Below are positions 22,192-29,648 of a DNA stretch of 64,000 nt, piece by piece (the first letter of the stretch is position 1; each line of letters starts with the position of its first letter). The notes under the pieces were generated by a model. The model ran no database searches. It saw only the letters and a list, made by a program, of their open reading frames with translations, and was not told the DNA's origin. Position numbers and translations under genes: made by a program. This DNA is from Parafannyhessea umbonata. Its GTDB lineage: Bacteria > Actinomycetota > Coriobacteriia > Coriobacteriales > Atopobiaceae. Where the stretch lies: contig NZ_LT629759.1 of NCBI RefSeq assembly GCF_900105025.1, forward strand, positions 186,001 to 250,000, read 5' to 3'.

Positions 22192-23200
22192 TGGCGTCAC
22201 CGTCCTTCTCGCCCGTGCCGTCAGCGGCGTCGGGGGCGTCGTCGCCAGACGCCGCGTTAGGATCGTCCTGGGCGGCCTTGGCCAGAAACTCGTTCGCCCT
22301 GTCGCGGCGCTCGTCCGCGGAAAGGCTCGCAAGCTCGTCCAGCTTGTCGAGCAGCGTCTTCCAGCCGTCGAAGTGCGTGATCGCCCACAGACCCGCCGCC
22401 ACGTAGCGCGCGTCGTCGAACTTGCCGGCGTTCAGTGTGTCGTTCAGCAGCTCCTGCATGGTGTCGACCGCGAGCTTGGACGGGCCGTAGTTCTCGCCCG
22501 CGCGCTTCAGGCGCTGCGCGGCCTCCGCGCTGGAAAGGTGGGCGAGCCTGTGCCCGCGGCCGCTTGCGTGGGCAAGCTCGTGCAGCTCCGCGTGGGGATC
22601 CGCGTAGATGTCGTCCGGATCGAAGTCCTCGTACACGGCGTAGTGCGCGGCCGCGAGCTCGTACTTGCCCTGCGTCACCAGCACGTTTGCGCGGAACGCG
22701 TGGTACCGCGCGAGGTCGGTTGCAATAATGATGAGCGGCCATGCGGCCTCGATGTCACGCTCCACCGCGTCGAAATCGCCCATGGCCTCGTGCGACATGG
22801 CGCGCTCAAGGTAGAGGCCGGCGTCGGCCGTGTTGAAGCGCAGCGCGTTGTCGATGGCGGCCGCGGCGTCCTCGTAGCGCCCCAGCGCGTACAGCAGCGC
22901 GGAGTGGATGCCGTACGCGTCCGTGTACGGCGCAACGGTGGGCTTCACGGCGTTGGGGTCGACGTCCGGGTGCGCGTTGAGGTACAGGTACGCCTGCGCG
23001 GGGTCCGTGAAGTCCAGACGGTCGGGCAGGCAGTCTGGCTCCTCCTGCGCAGACTTCTGCAAGCGGTCCAGTAGCGGTGTCAGCATGCGCAGCGCCTGAT
23101 CGGGGTGCTTCATCTGCAGCGCAAACTGCACGCGCCTGAACGTTGCCTGCGCGTCGTCCCGCAGCTTCTGCTGCTCTGCCGTCAGGTCGGTGTCTGCCAT
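22184..23200 (-). CDS. TPR-repeat protein
   Basis: A 338-residue helical protein. Two or three tetratricopeptide-like units are visible in the middle (SALLYALGRYEDAAAAIDNA, LYLERAMSHEAMGDFDAVER, FRANVLVTQGKYELAAAHYA). The N-terminal part pairs helices of similar length, and the C-terminal 30 residues are acidic and disordered. There is no signal peptide. TPR units mediate protein contacts, but the partner cannot be inferred. It overlaps a NUDIX gene at its 3' end, and AAGGAGG precedes the ATG. The function is unknown. Confidence 0.75.
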   Translation of the reverse strand: MADTDLTAEQQKLRDDAQATFRRVQFALQMKHPDQALRMLTPLLDRLQKSAQEEPDCLPDRLDFTDPAQAYLYLNAHPDVDPNAVKPTVAPYTDAYGIHSALLYALGRYEDAAAAIDNALRFNTADAGLYLERAMSHEAMGDFDAVERDIEAAWPLIIIATDLARYHAFRANVLVTQGKYELAAAHYAVYEDFDPDDIYADPHAELHELAHASGRGHRLAHLSSAEAAQRLKRAGENYGPSKLAVDTMQELLNDTLNAGKFDDARYVAAGLWAITHFDGWKTLLDKLDELASLSADERRDRANEFLAKAAQDDPNAASGDDAPDAADGTGEKDGDANA

Positions 23201-23290
23201 GGTTCCTCCTTGTGCGGGACGCGCCCGCCTCGACTTTGCTCCGTTCAGTATAGACTGTGTCTGCAACGTCCGCGCACCGATGGGAGCCCC

Positions 23291-23812
23291 ATGCACAAGC
23301 CCGCACACAGCATTCTGTTTGTCTGCCACGGCAACATCTGCCGTTCGACCATGGCGGAGTTCGTGATGCAAGACCTCGTGCGCCGCGCCGGTCTTGCGCA
23401 AGACTTTCGCATAGACTCCGCCGCCACAAGCAGGGAGGAGCTGGGAAACGACGTCCACCCAGGAACCCGCGCGAAGCTTGCCGCGGAGGGCGTGCCGTGC
23501 GGGCATCACCTTGCGCGCCAGATGGGTCCTGCGGACTACGCCGCGTTCGACAACATCGTGGGCATGGACCAGGACAACATGGACGGCATCTGCCGTCTGC
23601 TTCTGGGCGAGAAGGGCTACGGCTTCAGCTGGCGCCCCGCCTCCGCGCGCGAGCGCGCCGCGGCCGATCCCGACCACAAGGTGTCGCGCCTGCTTGACTG
23701 GGCGGGAGTCGACCGTGACGTTGCGGACCCGTGGTACACCGGCAACTTCGACGTGACGTACGACGACGTGCTGTTGGGGTGCACCGCGATGTTGGACGCG
23801 CTCACGCGGTAG
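23291..23812 (+). CDS. Low-molecular-weight protein tyrosine phosphatase
   Basis: A 173-residue phosphatase. The P-loop CHGNICRS (residues 12-19, nucleophile C12, R18) is at the N-terminus, and the general acid Asp is in VADPWYTGN near residue 146, both typical of the LMW-PTP family. Relatives dephosphorylate tyrosine on proteins, often BY-kinases of capsule systems, but no such kinase is nearby. It is divergent from the TPR gene; GGGAG precedes the ATG. A hairpin follows the stop. Confidence 0.92.
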   Translation: MHKPAHSILFVCHGNICRSTMAEFVMQDLVRRAGLAQDFRIDSAATSREELGNDVHPGTRAKLAAEGVPCGHHLARQMGPADYAAFDNIVGMDQDNMDGICRLLLGEKGYGFSWRPASARERAAADPDHKVSRLLDWAGVDRDVADPWYTGNFDVTYDDVLLGCTAMLDALTR

Positions 23813-23851
23813 GCGCTGCCCCGGCGCCGCGCTCTTCTCGCCCAAAGCAAG

Positions 23852-23885
23852 AAGCCGCCCCACGCGCCAAGGCGTGAGGCGGCTT
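23852..23885. terminator. Bidirectional terminator
   Basis: AAGCCGCC (23852-23859) pairs with GGCGGCTT (23878-23885) around an inner stem CACGC/GCGTG. It lies between the convergent phosphatase and ABC ATPase genes, with short T-runs on both sides. Confidence 0.75.
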
Positions 23886-23920
23886 TCGTGCGGTTGCGGC
23901 CGATGCGGTTGCGGCCGGCG

Positions 23921-24703
23921 CTACGAGTTGTAGCTGTGGAAGAACGCGCGCGTCTCGGGGTCGGTCGCGTTGTCCATCACGTCTGCCGGGGTGCCGTTCT
24001 CCGCGACCTTGCCGCGGCGCAGAAGCACGATGCGGTCCGCGGCCTTGTGCGCAAAGCTCATCTCGTGCGTGGCCATCAGGATCGTGGCGCCCTGGTCCTT
24101 CAGCTCGGACACCATCTCGAGCACCTCGCCCACCAGCATGGGGTCGAGCGCGGAGGTGACTTCGTCCAGAAGCAGCAGCTCGGGGTCGCCCATCAGAGCA
24201 CGGCAGATGGCGACGCGCTGCTGCTGGCCGCCGGAAAGGCGGTCCGGGTACTCGCGGGCCTTCTGGTCCATGCCGATGCGCTTCAAGAGGGCCATGGCCT
24301 TCTCCTCCGCGTCCGCGCGGTTCCACTTGAACACCTTGCGCGCGGCGAGCGTCACGTTGTTGAGGACGGTCATGTGCGGGAAGAGGTTGAACTGCTGAAA
24401 CACCACGCCAATGCGCTTGCGGCACTCGTCCTGGTTGATGCGGGGGTCCGTTATGTCGGTCTCGCCGAGCCAGATCTGGCCGTCGTTCACGCGCTCCAGC
24501 ATGTTGACGCACTTCATGAGCGTGGACTTGCCCGAGCCGGACGGCCCCAAAAGCGCGACCACCTCGTGCTTGTTCACGTCGAACGAGATGTGGTCGAGCA
24601 CCACGTTGTCGCCAAAGCGCTTCACCACGTTGTCGATGCGCAGGACCTTCTGCGGCGCGCCACCCTGGGTGGCCGCGGTTCCCTCGTGTGCGATGTCTGG
24701 CAT
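23921..24703 (-). CDS. Polar amino-acid ABC transporter ATPase
   Basis: A 260-residue ATPase with Walker A GPSGSGKST (residues 53-61), the LSGGQQQR signature, and Walker B LLLLDEVTSALD. The segment VFQQFNLFPHMTVLNNV is diagnostic of the GlnQ/HisP amino-acid importer group. It powers uptake with the permease and binding protein encoded next to it. The start overlaps the permease stop as TAATG, so translation is coupled. The N-terminal 20 residues before the ABC fold are an unusual hydrophilic extension. The amino acid transported cannot be told from the sequence. Confidence 0.95.
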   Translation of the reverse strand: MPDIAHEGTAATQGGAPQKVLRIDNVVKRFGDNVVLDHISFDVNKHEVVALLGPSGSGKSTLMKCVNMLERVNDGQIWLGETDITDPRINQDECRKRIGVVFQQFNLFPHMTVLNNVTLAARKVFKWNRADAEEKAMALLKRIGMDQKAREYPDRLSGGQQQRVAICRALMGDPELLLLDEVTSALDPMLVGEVLEMVSELKDQGATILMATHEMSFAHKAADRIVLLRRGKVAENGTPADVMDNATDPETRAFFHSYNS

Positions 24704-25560
24704 TAGACCATGCCTCCCGTCTGCTCGCGGCGGCGCAGCTTTGCGGAGTACCAGTCGTTCAGCAGGATGAACGGCACGCTCAGCAGGATGAAGAGCACGC
24801 TTGCGACCACGTACGGCGTGAAGTTGTACGTCTTGGCAACCATGATCTGGGCGGCGCGCACGGCGTCGACGGCGCCCAGGGTCGAGATCAGGCCCACGTC
24901 CTTCTGCATCGATATGAAGTCGTTCATCAGGGCGGGAGCGATCTTGCGCAGCGCCTGCGGAATGATCACCAGGCGCATGGTCTGGCCGGACGTGAGTCCC
25001 AGCGAGCGCGCGGAAGCACGCTGCGACGGGTGCACGTCCTGGAAGCCGGCGCGCAGCACCTCCGCGATGTAGGCGGAGTACGACATGATGATGGCGACGG
25101 TACCCAGGATGGCCGGGTCTATGCGGCCAAAGATCCCCAGGCCCGGGATGCCAAAGCCAATCAGGTACAGCACGACCAGCATGGGGATGCCGCGCATGAT
25201 GGTGGTGTACAGCCGCGCGACCACGCGCAGCGGAAACATGACCGCGGACGTGGTGATGCGGCACAGCGCCAGCGCCGTGCCCAGGATGGCGACGCCGATG
25301 ACGGCGACCACCAGCACGCGCAGGTTCAGCAGCAGCCCGTCAAGCACCTGCGGCCACGCCTGCGCAAAGTACTCGGGCGAGAAGAACGACTGCTGTACTC
25401 GAGGCCAGCCCGGGGAGTTTGAAAGTCCAAACGCCACGAGGCCCACGAGCACGAGGGACGAAACGACGCTCGTGAGGTGCGAGCGTACGTTCTGCTTCCT
25501 GCGGTACTCCTCGCGTTCCAGCTCGACGTTGCTCACGGCGTCCTTGGAAGAGCCAGACAT
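24703..25560 (-). CDS. Polar amino-acid ABC transporter permease
   Basis: A 285-residue membrane protein of the HisMQ type. A hydrophilic N-terminus (about 25 residues) precedes five or six membrane segments. The cytoplasmic EAA loop is ASARSLGLTSGQTMRLVIIPQALR, which docks onto the ATPase. GLLLNLRVLVVAVIGVAIL starts the permease fold proper. It is the single permease gene, so it probably forms a homodimer. Upstream, a terminator separates it from the binding-protein gene; downstream, the ATPase gene overlaps it. Confidence 0.93.
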   Translation of the reverse strand: MSGSSKDAVSNVELEREEYRRKQNVRSHLTSVVSSLVLVGLVAFGLSNSPGWPRVQQSFFSPEYFAQAWPQVLDGLLLNLRVLVVAVIGVAILGTALALCRITTSAVMFPLRVVARLYTTIMRGIPMLVVLYLIGFGIPGLGIFGRIDPAILGTVAIIMSYSAYIAEVLRAGFQDVHPSQRASARSLGLTSGQTMRLVIIPQALRKIAPALMNDFISMQKDVGLISTLGAVDAVRAAQIMVAKTYNFTPYVVASVLFILLSVPFILLNDWYSAKLRRREQTGGMV

Positions 25561-25609
25561 TCGGGAAGCCCCCTTCCTTGGGGTAGGTTGCCAAAACGGT
25601 TGACGAAAA

Positions 25610-25635
25610 ACGGCCGAGACCAAGGTCCCGGCCGT
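25610..25635 (-). terminator. Terminator between binding-protein and permease genes
   Basis: ACGGCC (25610-25615) with GGCCGT (25630-25635) forms the base of a near-perfect hairpin, followed on the minus strand by TTTTTCG. Its place inside the operon suggests partial termination so that binding protein is made in excess. Confidence 0.7.
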
Positions 25636-25655
25636 CAGAGGGCGGCGCTTCGTCC

Positions 25656-26549
25656 CTACTTCTTCAGCGTGGGGATGTCCGTCGTGTACTCTGCAAGCCA
25701 CTTGTCCTGCAGCTTCTTGACCGTGCCGTCCTTGGTGAGGGCGTCCATGGCCTTCTTCACGTACTTCGTGAGCGGGGAGTTCTTCGCCAGGGTGATGCCC
25801 AGGCCCTCCTTGTCCTCGGTGCCGGGGATCTGGCCCACCACAAGGCCGTCGTCGATCTGCTTGGACTGGACCATGTACACGGCCTGCGGCGTGTCGGTCA
25901 CCAGCGCGTCGCACTGGCCGGAGGTCACGGCCTGCGCCGCGGCGGAGTTGTCGTCGAAGATGCTGATGCCCTTGTCCTTACCACCCTTGATGATGTCCTT
26001 CACGTAGTCGTACGCGGTGGTGCCCACCATCACGGCGATGTTGGCGTCCGCAAGGTCGGAGCACTTCGTGGCGCTGGCGTACTTGCTGCTCTTCTGCAGG
26101 ACGACGGCCTGAGTCGGGCGGAAGTACGCGGGCGAGAAGTCCACGGCCTTCTTGCGGTCGGAGTTGATGGACACCTGCTGGATGTTCAGGTCCCAGTCGT
26201 GCTCGCCGGGGGCGTATGCCTCGTCAAACGTGGTGCGTACCCACTTGACGTCCTTCTTCGCGAAGCCCATCTCGTCTGCGAGCGCGTAGACGAGGGCGGC
26301 CTCGAAGCCCTTGCCGGTCTGGGGCTTGTCGTCGATCACCCACGGGGTGTAGGCGGGGTTGCCGGTCGCGACGGTCAGCTTGCCCTCGGTGTGGGTCAGG
26401 CTCTTCACGCCGCCGCTCTTCTTGCTGGAGCTGCCGGAGTCACTCGAGCTGGACGATCCGCAGGCCGCGAGGCCCAGCGTGGCAAACGCGGAGGCTCCCA
26501 GTGCGATGGCCTGGCGCCTGCTGATGGCGGTATCGGTGATGGACTTCAT
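25656..26549 (-). CDS. Amino-acid ABC transporter substrate-binding lipoprotein
   Basis: A 297-residue binding protein. The signal peptide SRRQAIALGASAFATLGLAAC carries a lipobox (Cys30) and a twin-arginine pair (R11 R12), so Tat export is possible. A Ser-rich linker follows, then the two-lobed SBP fold: GKLTVATGNPAYTPWVI, KGFEAALVYALADEMGF and DWDLNIQQVSINSDRKKAVDFS, as in polar amino-acid binders. The ATG at 26549 has AAAGGAACAG upstream; the longer frame is discounted. It captures substrate outside the cell for the downstream permease/ATPase. Confidence 0.92.
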   Translation of the reverse strand: MKSITDTAISRRQAIALGASAFATLGLAACGSSSSSDSGSSSKKSGGVKSLTHTEGKLTVATGNPAYTPWVIDDKPQTGKGFEAALVYALADEMGFAKKDVKWVRTTFDEAYAPGEHDWDLNIQQVSINSDRKKAVDFSPAYFRPTQAVVLQKSSKYASATKCSDLADANIAVMVGTTAYDYVKDIIKGGKDKGISIFDDNSAAAQAVTSGQCDALVTDTPQAVYMVQSKQIDDGLVVGQIPGTEDKEGLGITLAKNSPLTKYVKKAMDALTKDGTVKKLQDKWLAEYTTDIPTLKK

Positions 26550-26859
26550 CGCTGTTCCTTTCACGCGTCCCCAAAGGGGGAGGCTCTTCTCATGCGTACG
26601 CCCCCACACTAGCAAATGGCGGATTACGGGCCGTGCAATGGCATATAAAACTCGGCATCTTGTTACGCAATGTTGTTATTTCGGGCCTCCTCCAGACTGC
26701 ATGGTGACGTGCCGTGCGTCTTGGCTTCGCACCGTCCGCCTTGGCGCCGCCCTTGGCTATACTTGCAGAGTCACATTGCAAGAGCCGCATCGCAATCCCA
26801 TTGGGGCAAACGCCATCGCAGCGCCCGGCGGCGTCCGGGCACATCGTCAGGGGGTTTAC
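26550..26859. other. Intergenic region between divergent genes
   Basis: No gene is seen. A short CCCC-AAA-GGGG inverted repeat (26569-26579) lies in the leader of the binding protein. A TATACT at 26758-26763 could be the -10 box for the nucleosidase gene. An AT-rich patch near 26640-26680 probably contains the promoter of the binding protein. Confidence 0.4.
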
Positions 26860-27645
26860 ATGGTCAAGACCGTCGCCGTGCTCAGCGCGCTTCGCAAGGA
26901 GTCGCTCGCGTTCTTCGAGCTTGGGGGAGAAGAGCCGCGCCGTCGCTGCGGCGTGGAGCTTGCGCGCCGATCCGTCGCGGGCCTCGACGTCGTGGCCGCT
27001 GCCGGCGGCATGGGCACCATCAACGCGGCGGCCTCCGCCCAGCTGCTCATCGATGCGTGCCGGCCGGACGTCCTGCTGTTTTGCGGCATCGCAGGGAGCC
27101 TCAACCCCAGGATCGGCCAGGGAGACGTGGTCGTGGGCGAGCGTCTGGAGTGCCTCGAGGCGGACATGGACATCATCGCGGAGTCAGAGCCTCACCTCAC
27201 GTCGTTTCCCTCCGACGCGCGGCTCGTGCGCCTGGCGAAGGAGGAGCTGGAGGCGCGGTCGTTCGAGCGCGTGGACAACGTGCGCGAGTCCGGCTCTGAC
27301 GCGAGCGCTTCTAAGTACGGCACGCTTGCGCCGCACGCGCCGCGCTACGTGTGCGGCGCCATCGCGACGAGCGACCTCTTCAGCACGGCGCCCGATGTGC
27401 TGCGCGAGGTGCGCGGCCGCTATGCCGCGGACTGCGAGGAGATGGAGGGCGTGGCGGCGGCCCAGGTGGCAGCACGTGCCGGCGTGCCGTTCCTTGCGAT
27501 CCGCTCCATCAGCAACGTGTGCGGCGAGCCGTACGAGGAGCTGGACGGCCGCGAGGCGGACCTCGTGGCGACGGCACGCCTTGCCGCGGACGTGACCATG
27601 GGCGTCATCGCGAGACTTGCGGCGGAGGGACTCGACTCGCGGTAA
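26860..27645 (+). CDS. Purine nucleosidase, MTA/SAH nucleosidase or futalosine hydrolase-like
   Basis: A 261-residue protein of the PNP/UDP family. AAGGMGTINAAASAQLLID and FCGIAGSLNPRIGQGDVVV are the ribose-binding parts, and CEEMEGVAAAQVA is the conserved ribose-contacting Glu motif. The catalytic Asp of MTA/SAH nucleosidases (IRxxSD) is Asn here, in AIRSISNVCG, as in enzymes acting on 6-oxopurines such as futalosine hydrolase. It may therefore cleave futalosine or an inosine nucleoside. An insertion of about 30 residues lies in the middle. The ATG 26860 follows CAGGGGG. A canonical paralogue lies at 33185. Confidence 0.78.
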   Translation: MVKTVAVLSALRKESLAFFELGGEEPRRRCGVELARRSVAGLDVVAAAGGMGTINAAASAQLLIDACRPDVLLFCGIAGSLNPRIGQGDVVVGERLECLEADMDIIAESEPHLTSFPSDARLVRLAKEELEARSFERVDNVRESGSDASASKYGTLAPHAPRYVCGAIATSDLFSTAPDVLREVRGRYAADCEEMEGVAAAQVAARAGVPFLAIRSISNVCGEPYEELDGREADLVATARLAADVTMGVIARLAAEGLDSR

Positions 27646-27658
27646 CCAGCGGCAATCC

Positions 27659-27763
27659 GGGTGGAAAATCCTTGGCGAGTAGGGTGGAAAAACCACATCG
27701 AGTAGGGTGGAAAAACCACATCGGATAGGGTGGAAAATCCACATCGGACAGGGTGGAAAAACG
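27659..27763 (+). repeat. Tandem repeats, 23-bp unit, about 4.5 copies
   Basis: Units begin at 27659, 27682, 27705, 27728 and 27751. Each starts with GGGTGGAAAA, and most include GTGGAAAAACCAC, itself an inverted repeat; the last four bases vary (AGTA, GATA, GACA). The first unit is diverged and the last is cut short. They lie 65 bases upstream of the DUF4143 ATPase and end near a GGTACC. They look like clustered binding sites. Confidence 0.85.
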
Positions 27764-27828
27764 GTACCATGGGTCTTAGCAGGGGAGATGTCCCCCGTGT
27801 GGAATGACCTGATTCTGGAGGGTATCGA

Positions 27829-29118
27829 ATGTCCATCACGCCCGAAGGGTATCTGCCGCGCCTTGTTGACGAGAAGGTTGAGCGGTATCTGCGGATATTT
27901 GGCGCAGTGGAAATCGGCGGCACGAAGTGGTGCGGCAAGACGTGGACGGCCCTTAGGCACGCGAACAGCGTGAGCTACGTTGACCAGAGCCTGGCACTTG
28001 CCACGGATGACCCGAGCTCGATGCTCGTTGGAAAAAGACCGCACGTCGTCGACGAGTGGCAGCGTGTCCCAACGATATGGGACTACGTGCGTCACGAGGT
28101 AGATAGCGCGAGGGGGGCCAGGGGCTCCTTCATACTCACGGGGTCCTCCTCACCTCTTGTGCGCGAGAAGGACGGTCTGCCGCAGCATAGTGGTGCGGGT
28201 CGCATTGGCAGGGTGCGTATGCGGCCTATGTCACTGTATGAGAGCGGGGATTCCGTCGGAAGGGTGTCGCTCGCCGGCCTTTTTGCGGGCGAGTTCGAGC
28301 CGGTGCAGGTGAAGACGGACGCGCAGAAGTTGGTGGACCTTGCCTGTAGGGGAGGCTGGCCGGAAGCGATTGATCTTTCTGCCGCGGACGCGCAGCAGAT
28401 AGCACGAGAGTACCTGCGGCTGTTTCGCATGTCGACGGTGCCCGACCAAGGCAAGGATCCCGAGCTGATGAGGAGGATGCTCTTCTCGCTTGCGAGAAAC
28501 CTGGGCCAGGCAGCGACGTACAGGACTATTGCCGCGGATGCGGGGGACTCCTCTGCGGGCGAGCCCTTGAGCGAAGGCACCATCTCCTCATACCTCGGCT
28601 TGCTGAGGGCGGCATACCTGCTGGACGAGGTTCCGGGGTGGGTTCCGCCAGCACGCTCCGCGAAGCGCGTGAACACGAAGCCGAAGCGCTATCTGGCGGA
28701 CCCTTCCCTCGCGGTGGCGCAGCTGGCCCTGCTCCCGGGTGCGCTGCTTGCCGACTGGCAGACGTTTGGCCTTGTGTTCGAGAACCTCTGCATGCGCGAC
28801 CTTCAGGTGTATGCGGAGGCGCAGGAGCTGTGCGGCGACGTGCCCGTGCGGTACTACCGTGACTCCGCAGGTCTCGAGGTGGATGCCATAGTGGAGCTTG
28901 CGGACGGTAGGTGGGGCGCGTTCGAAATCAAGACGAGCGAGGCGAAGGTGGAGGAGGGCGCAGCGAGCCTGAGGCGCCTGCGCCGCAAGCTGACGCAGAA
29001 CCCGAGTGCCCGCGTGAGGCCGCCGGAGTTCATGGCGGTGATAACGGGGGTGTCTGAGTACGCGCACCGCGTGGAGGATGGCATCTACGCGATACCGATT
29101 TGCGCACTTACGGCATAG
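27829..29118 (+). CDS. AAA-family ATPase with DUF4143 nuclease-like C-terminus
   Basis: A 429-residue protein. The P-loop is GGTKWCGKTW near residues 30-39, followed by Walker B-like HVVDEWQ and ILTGSSSP (sensor). The C-terminal domain carries YYRDSAGLEVDAIVEL and FEIKTSEAKVEEG, the D-x(n)-E-x-K pattern of restriction-type nuclease folds in DUF4143. Such proteins are common in anaerobes and of unknown function; some lie near defence genes. The start ATG 27829 has CTGGAGGG upstream. A tandem-repeat array precedes it, which suggests regulation by a DNA-binding factor or the protein itself. GC-ending codons match the region. Confidence 0.85.
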   Translation: MSITPEGYLPRLVDEKVERYLRIFGAVEIGGTKWCGKTWTALRHANSVSYVDQSLALATDDPSSMLVGKRPHVVDEWQRVPTIWDYVRHEVDSARGARGSFILTGSSSPLVREKDGLPQHSGAGRIGRVRMRPMSLYESGDSVGRVSLAGLFAGEFEPVQVKTDAQKLVDLACRGGWPEAIDLSAADAQQIAREYLRLFRMSTVPDQGKDPELMRRMLFSLARNLGQAATYRTIAADAGDSSAGEPLSEGTISSYLGLLRAAYLLDEVPGWVPPARSAKRVNTKPKRYLADPSLAVAQLALLPGALLADWQTFGLVFENLCMRDLQVYAEAQELCGDVPVRYYRDSAGLEVDAIVELADGRWGAFEIKTSEAKVEEGAASLRRLRRKLTQNPSARVRPPEFMAVITGVSEYAHRVEDGIYAIPICALTA

Positions 29119-29129
29119 CGCGAAAGCCG

Positions 29130-29648
29130 TTAGCGGTCTTCCAGCCTGAAACCCGCGTACACGAAGCCCGGGCTCACGACGCATGACACGAGGGCGTCCT
29201 CGCCTGAGGGGACGGTGCGCTGCCACACGCCGGCGGGGACCACGAGCTGCGTGAGGGCTCCGTCCTGGTCCACGCGCAGCGTAGTGGCCCTAAGCTGGGC
29301 GGGGTCCGGCGCCGCGCCCGAGCCGGCGAGCTCGATGGTGACGGCGCCGGGGCCGTGCCAGAGCCAGAGCTCGTCCGCGTCGACGACGTGCCAGTCGCTG
29401 GAGTCGCCGGCGGGCAGCAGGAAGTAGATGAGCGAGGCCAGCGGGCGCGCGGATGTGGAGTTCTCCGAGAGGTCCGCGGCGCCGGCGACGTTGGCAGCGG
29501 CTGCTGGCGCGTCGTCGGCGGGCGTGCCGGTTGGTGCCGCGATGGGAGACTGCCACGTGCGGCGGTACCAGCCGCCTTCCGGGTGTGGTGCCAGGTCCAG
29601 TGCGTCGATCAGGCGCTGGGCGTACGGGCTAACTCCAGATGCGGTCAT
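29130..29648 (-). CDS. Cupin, DUF985 family
   Basis: A 172-residue cupin of the DUF985 group. The family signature is LAPHPEGGWYRRTWQS at residues 18-33, then SLIYFLLPAGDSSDWHVVDADELWLWH and VVPAGVWQRTVP. A metal site is possible (His in DWHVV and LWH). The molecular function is unknown; relatives are thought to bind sugars or act as epimerase-like enzymes. A Pro/Ala-rich insertion lies between the first strands. The start overlaps the upstream amidohydrolase gene by 20 bases, so both come from one transcript. Confidence 0.83.
   Translation of the reverse strand: MTASGVSPYAQRLIDALDLAPHPEGGWYRRTWQSPIAAPTGTPADDAPAAAANVAGAADLSENSTSARPLASLIYFLLPAGDSSDWHVVDADELWLWHGPGAVTIELAGSGAAPDPAQLRATTLRVDQDGALTQLVVPAGVWQRTVPSGEDALVSCVVSPGFVYAGFRLEDR

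Noticed and set aside
22142-23074. Long plus-strand frame opposite the TPR gene
   Set aside because: It is a shadow of the TPR and NUDIX genes, which have clear motifs and ribosome-binding sites.
27659-27763. CRISPR array
   Set aside because: The 23-bp units are directly adjacent with no spacers, and no cas gene is nearby.
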